The notes under the pieces: model-generated
Told to the model about the DNA's origin: nothing
Databases searched by the model: none
What the model saw: only the letters and a program-made list of their open reading frames with translations
Shown: in pieces, positions 63,263 through 64,000 of the stretch
Layout: the number at the start of each line of letters is the position of its first letter
Numbering within the stretch: position 1 is the stretch's first letter
Made by a program: the position numbers and the translations under genes
Assembly (NCBI GenBank): GCA_028283765.1
Contig: JAPWJY010000008.1
Location: forward strand, 434,001-498,000
Direction: 5' to 3'
DNA length: 64,000 nucleotides
From: Parvibaculaceae bacterium
GTDB lineage: Bacteria > Pseudomonadota > Alphaproteobacteria > Parvibaculales > Parvibaculaceae

Positions 63263-64000
63263 ATGGCCTCAGACATCCTCACGGCCATCTTCGACGAAAT
63301 GGGTTCCGGTCAGGGCAGCATTCGGCCCGCCTACCGCAAACTCAGCGAATGGCTCGCAGAGACCCCGCCAAACATGCTCGCGCTCCGGCGGGATGAGGCG
63401 GAAACCTTCTTTCGCAGAACCGGCATTACTTTCGCCGTCTACGGAGAAGGCGGCGATCCGGAACGGATCATCCCTTTTGACATCATTCCCCGCATCATCG
63501 AGGCGCAGGAATGGAAGCGGATTTCAGCGGGGCTGGTCCAGCGTGTCCGGGCCCTCAACGCTTTCATCGCCGACGTCTACGGCAAGCAGGAAATCCTGAA
63601 GGCGGGGCTTATCCCCGAAAATCAGGTGCTGATGAATGCGACCTACCGCCATGAGATGCAGGGCGTCTCGGTGCCGCGCGACATCTACACCCATATAGCG
63701 GGCATCGACATGGTCCGCGTCGGTCCCGACGAGTTCTATGTGCTGGAGGATAATTGCCGCACGCCATCGGGGGTCTCCTACATGCTGGAGAACCGCGAAA
63801 TCACCATGCGGCTCTTTCCCGATCTCTTCTCCCGCTACAACGTGGCCCCGGTCGATCATTATTGCGACGATCTGCTCTATACGCTGTCCTCGGTCGCGCC
63901 GCGCAACTGCGAGAGCGAGCCCACGGTCGCGCTGCTGACGCCCGGCATCTACAACAGTGCCTATTACGAGCATTCCTTCCTCGCCGACCAGATGGGCATT
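63263..64000 (+). CDS. Circularly permuted ATP-grasp protein, 5' part (cut by window edge)
   Basis: The first 246 residues of a CP-ATP-grasp type 2 protein (DUF404/DUF407 group). Visible are FDEMGSGQGSIRPAY at the start, QRVRALNAFIADVYG, the catalytic-region VLEDNCRTPSGVSYMLENR (residues ~162-180) and the start of a nucleotide domain, VALLTPGIYNSAYYEH. Such proteins usually sit with an alpha-E protein and a transglutaminase and make an unknown peptide-like product. The ATG at 63263 has GGGAG six bases upstream; an in-frame ATG at 63251 is less well placed. The gene continues beyond base 64000. Confidence 0.9.
   Translation, partial: MASDILTAIFDEMGSGQGSIRPAYRKLSEWLAETPPNMLALRRDEAETFFRRTGITFAVYGEGGDPERIIPFDIIPRIIEAQEWKRISAGLVQRVRALNAFIADVYGKQEILKAGLIPENQVLMNATYRHEMQGVSVPRDIYTHIAGIDMVRVGPDEFYVLEDNCRTPSGVSYMLENREITMRLFPDLFSRYNVAPVDHYCDDLLYTLSSVAPRNCESEPTVALLTPGIYNSAYYEHSFLADQMGI

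Noticed and set aside
1-64000. CRISPR array, tRNA, rRNA, insertion sequence or integrase
   Set aside because: No regularly spaced short repeats, no cloverleaf-like or rRNA-like sequence and no transposase or recombinase motif was seen while reading the window; a dedicated search could still find a short tRNA.

Overview
The window comes from the chromosome of a Gram-negative bacterium, most likely an alphaproteobacterium. It encodes lipopolysaccharide heptose and KDO enzymes (hldD, hldE, kdsD), a Cox11/CtaG cytochrome oxidase copper chaperone, a TonB-dependent receptor, a CysN-CysC fusion and an MltB-type lipoprotein transglycosylase. I cannot name the genus from the sequence alone. No tRNA, rRNA, CRISPR array, insertion sequence, integrase or replication origin was seen.

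Region 1 (about 1-17.1 kb) is a surface-glycan locus. It holds large glycosyltransferases (37-1767, 8038-10287, 11516-13939), the dTDP-L-rhamnose operon rfbBACD, and an upstream overlapping run of two SGNH-like paralogues and a GSCFA protein. It also holds a sulfotransferase-like protein, a PhyH-type dioxygenase and two paralogous FkbM/Methyltransf_24-like proteins on either side of it. Region 2 (17.1-31 kb) is mostly housekeeping, with high-GC coding: a holin-like and a DUF883 membrane protein, cardiolipin synthase, a TonB receptor, ctaG, a DUF3047 protein with a frameshifted tail, hldD/hldE, cysD-cysNC, a PAP2 phosphatase and kdsD.

Region 3 (31-61.3 kb) is a xanthan/acetan-like exopolysaccharide locus of the Wzx/Wzy type, with visibly lower GC in its core. 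A GumD-like priming transferase, two GT4 enzymes and a clear GumK glucuronosyltransferase would build the lipid-linked repeat unit. A GumJ/Wzx-like flippase would move it, and a GumE/Wzy-like polymerase and/or an O-antigen-ligase-like protein would polymerise it. A Wzc-type copolymerase/tyrosine kinase, split here by a one-base frameshift, a short OPX lipoprotein and a separate outer-membrane beta-barrel would control length and export. Two acyltransferase-3 proteins, an SGNH protein and a pyruvyl transferase paired with a nitroreductase-like protein would decorate the polymer. ugd, galU, manC and galE supply UDP-GlcA, UDP-Glc, GDP-Man and UDP-Gal. A beta-helix protein, a PPP-family phosphatase and an Ala-rich secreted protein with about 68-residue repeats are accessory proteins of unknown role.

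Region 4 (61.4-64 kb) has the MltB-like transglycosylase and the start of a circularly permuted ATP-grasp gene that runs off the right edge.

The most interesting points are the short OPX protein plus a dedicated beta-barrel, which looks like a composite export channel; the single-base break in wzc; the PPP phosphatase where a Wzb-type phosphatase would be expected; the repeat protein; and the nitroreductase/pyruvyl-transferase pair.
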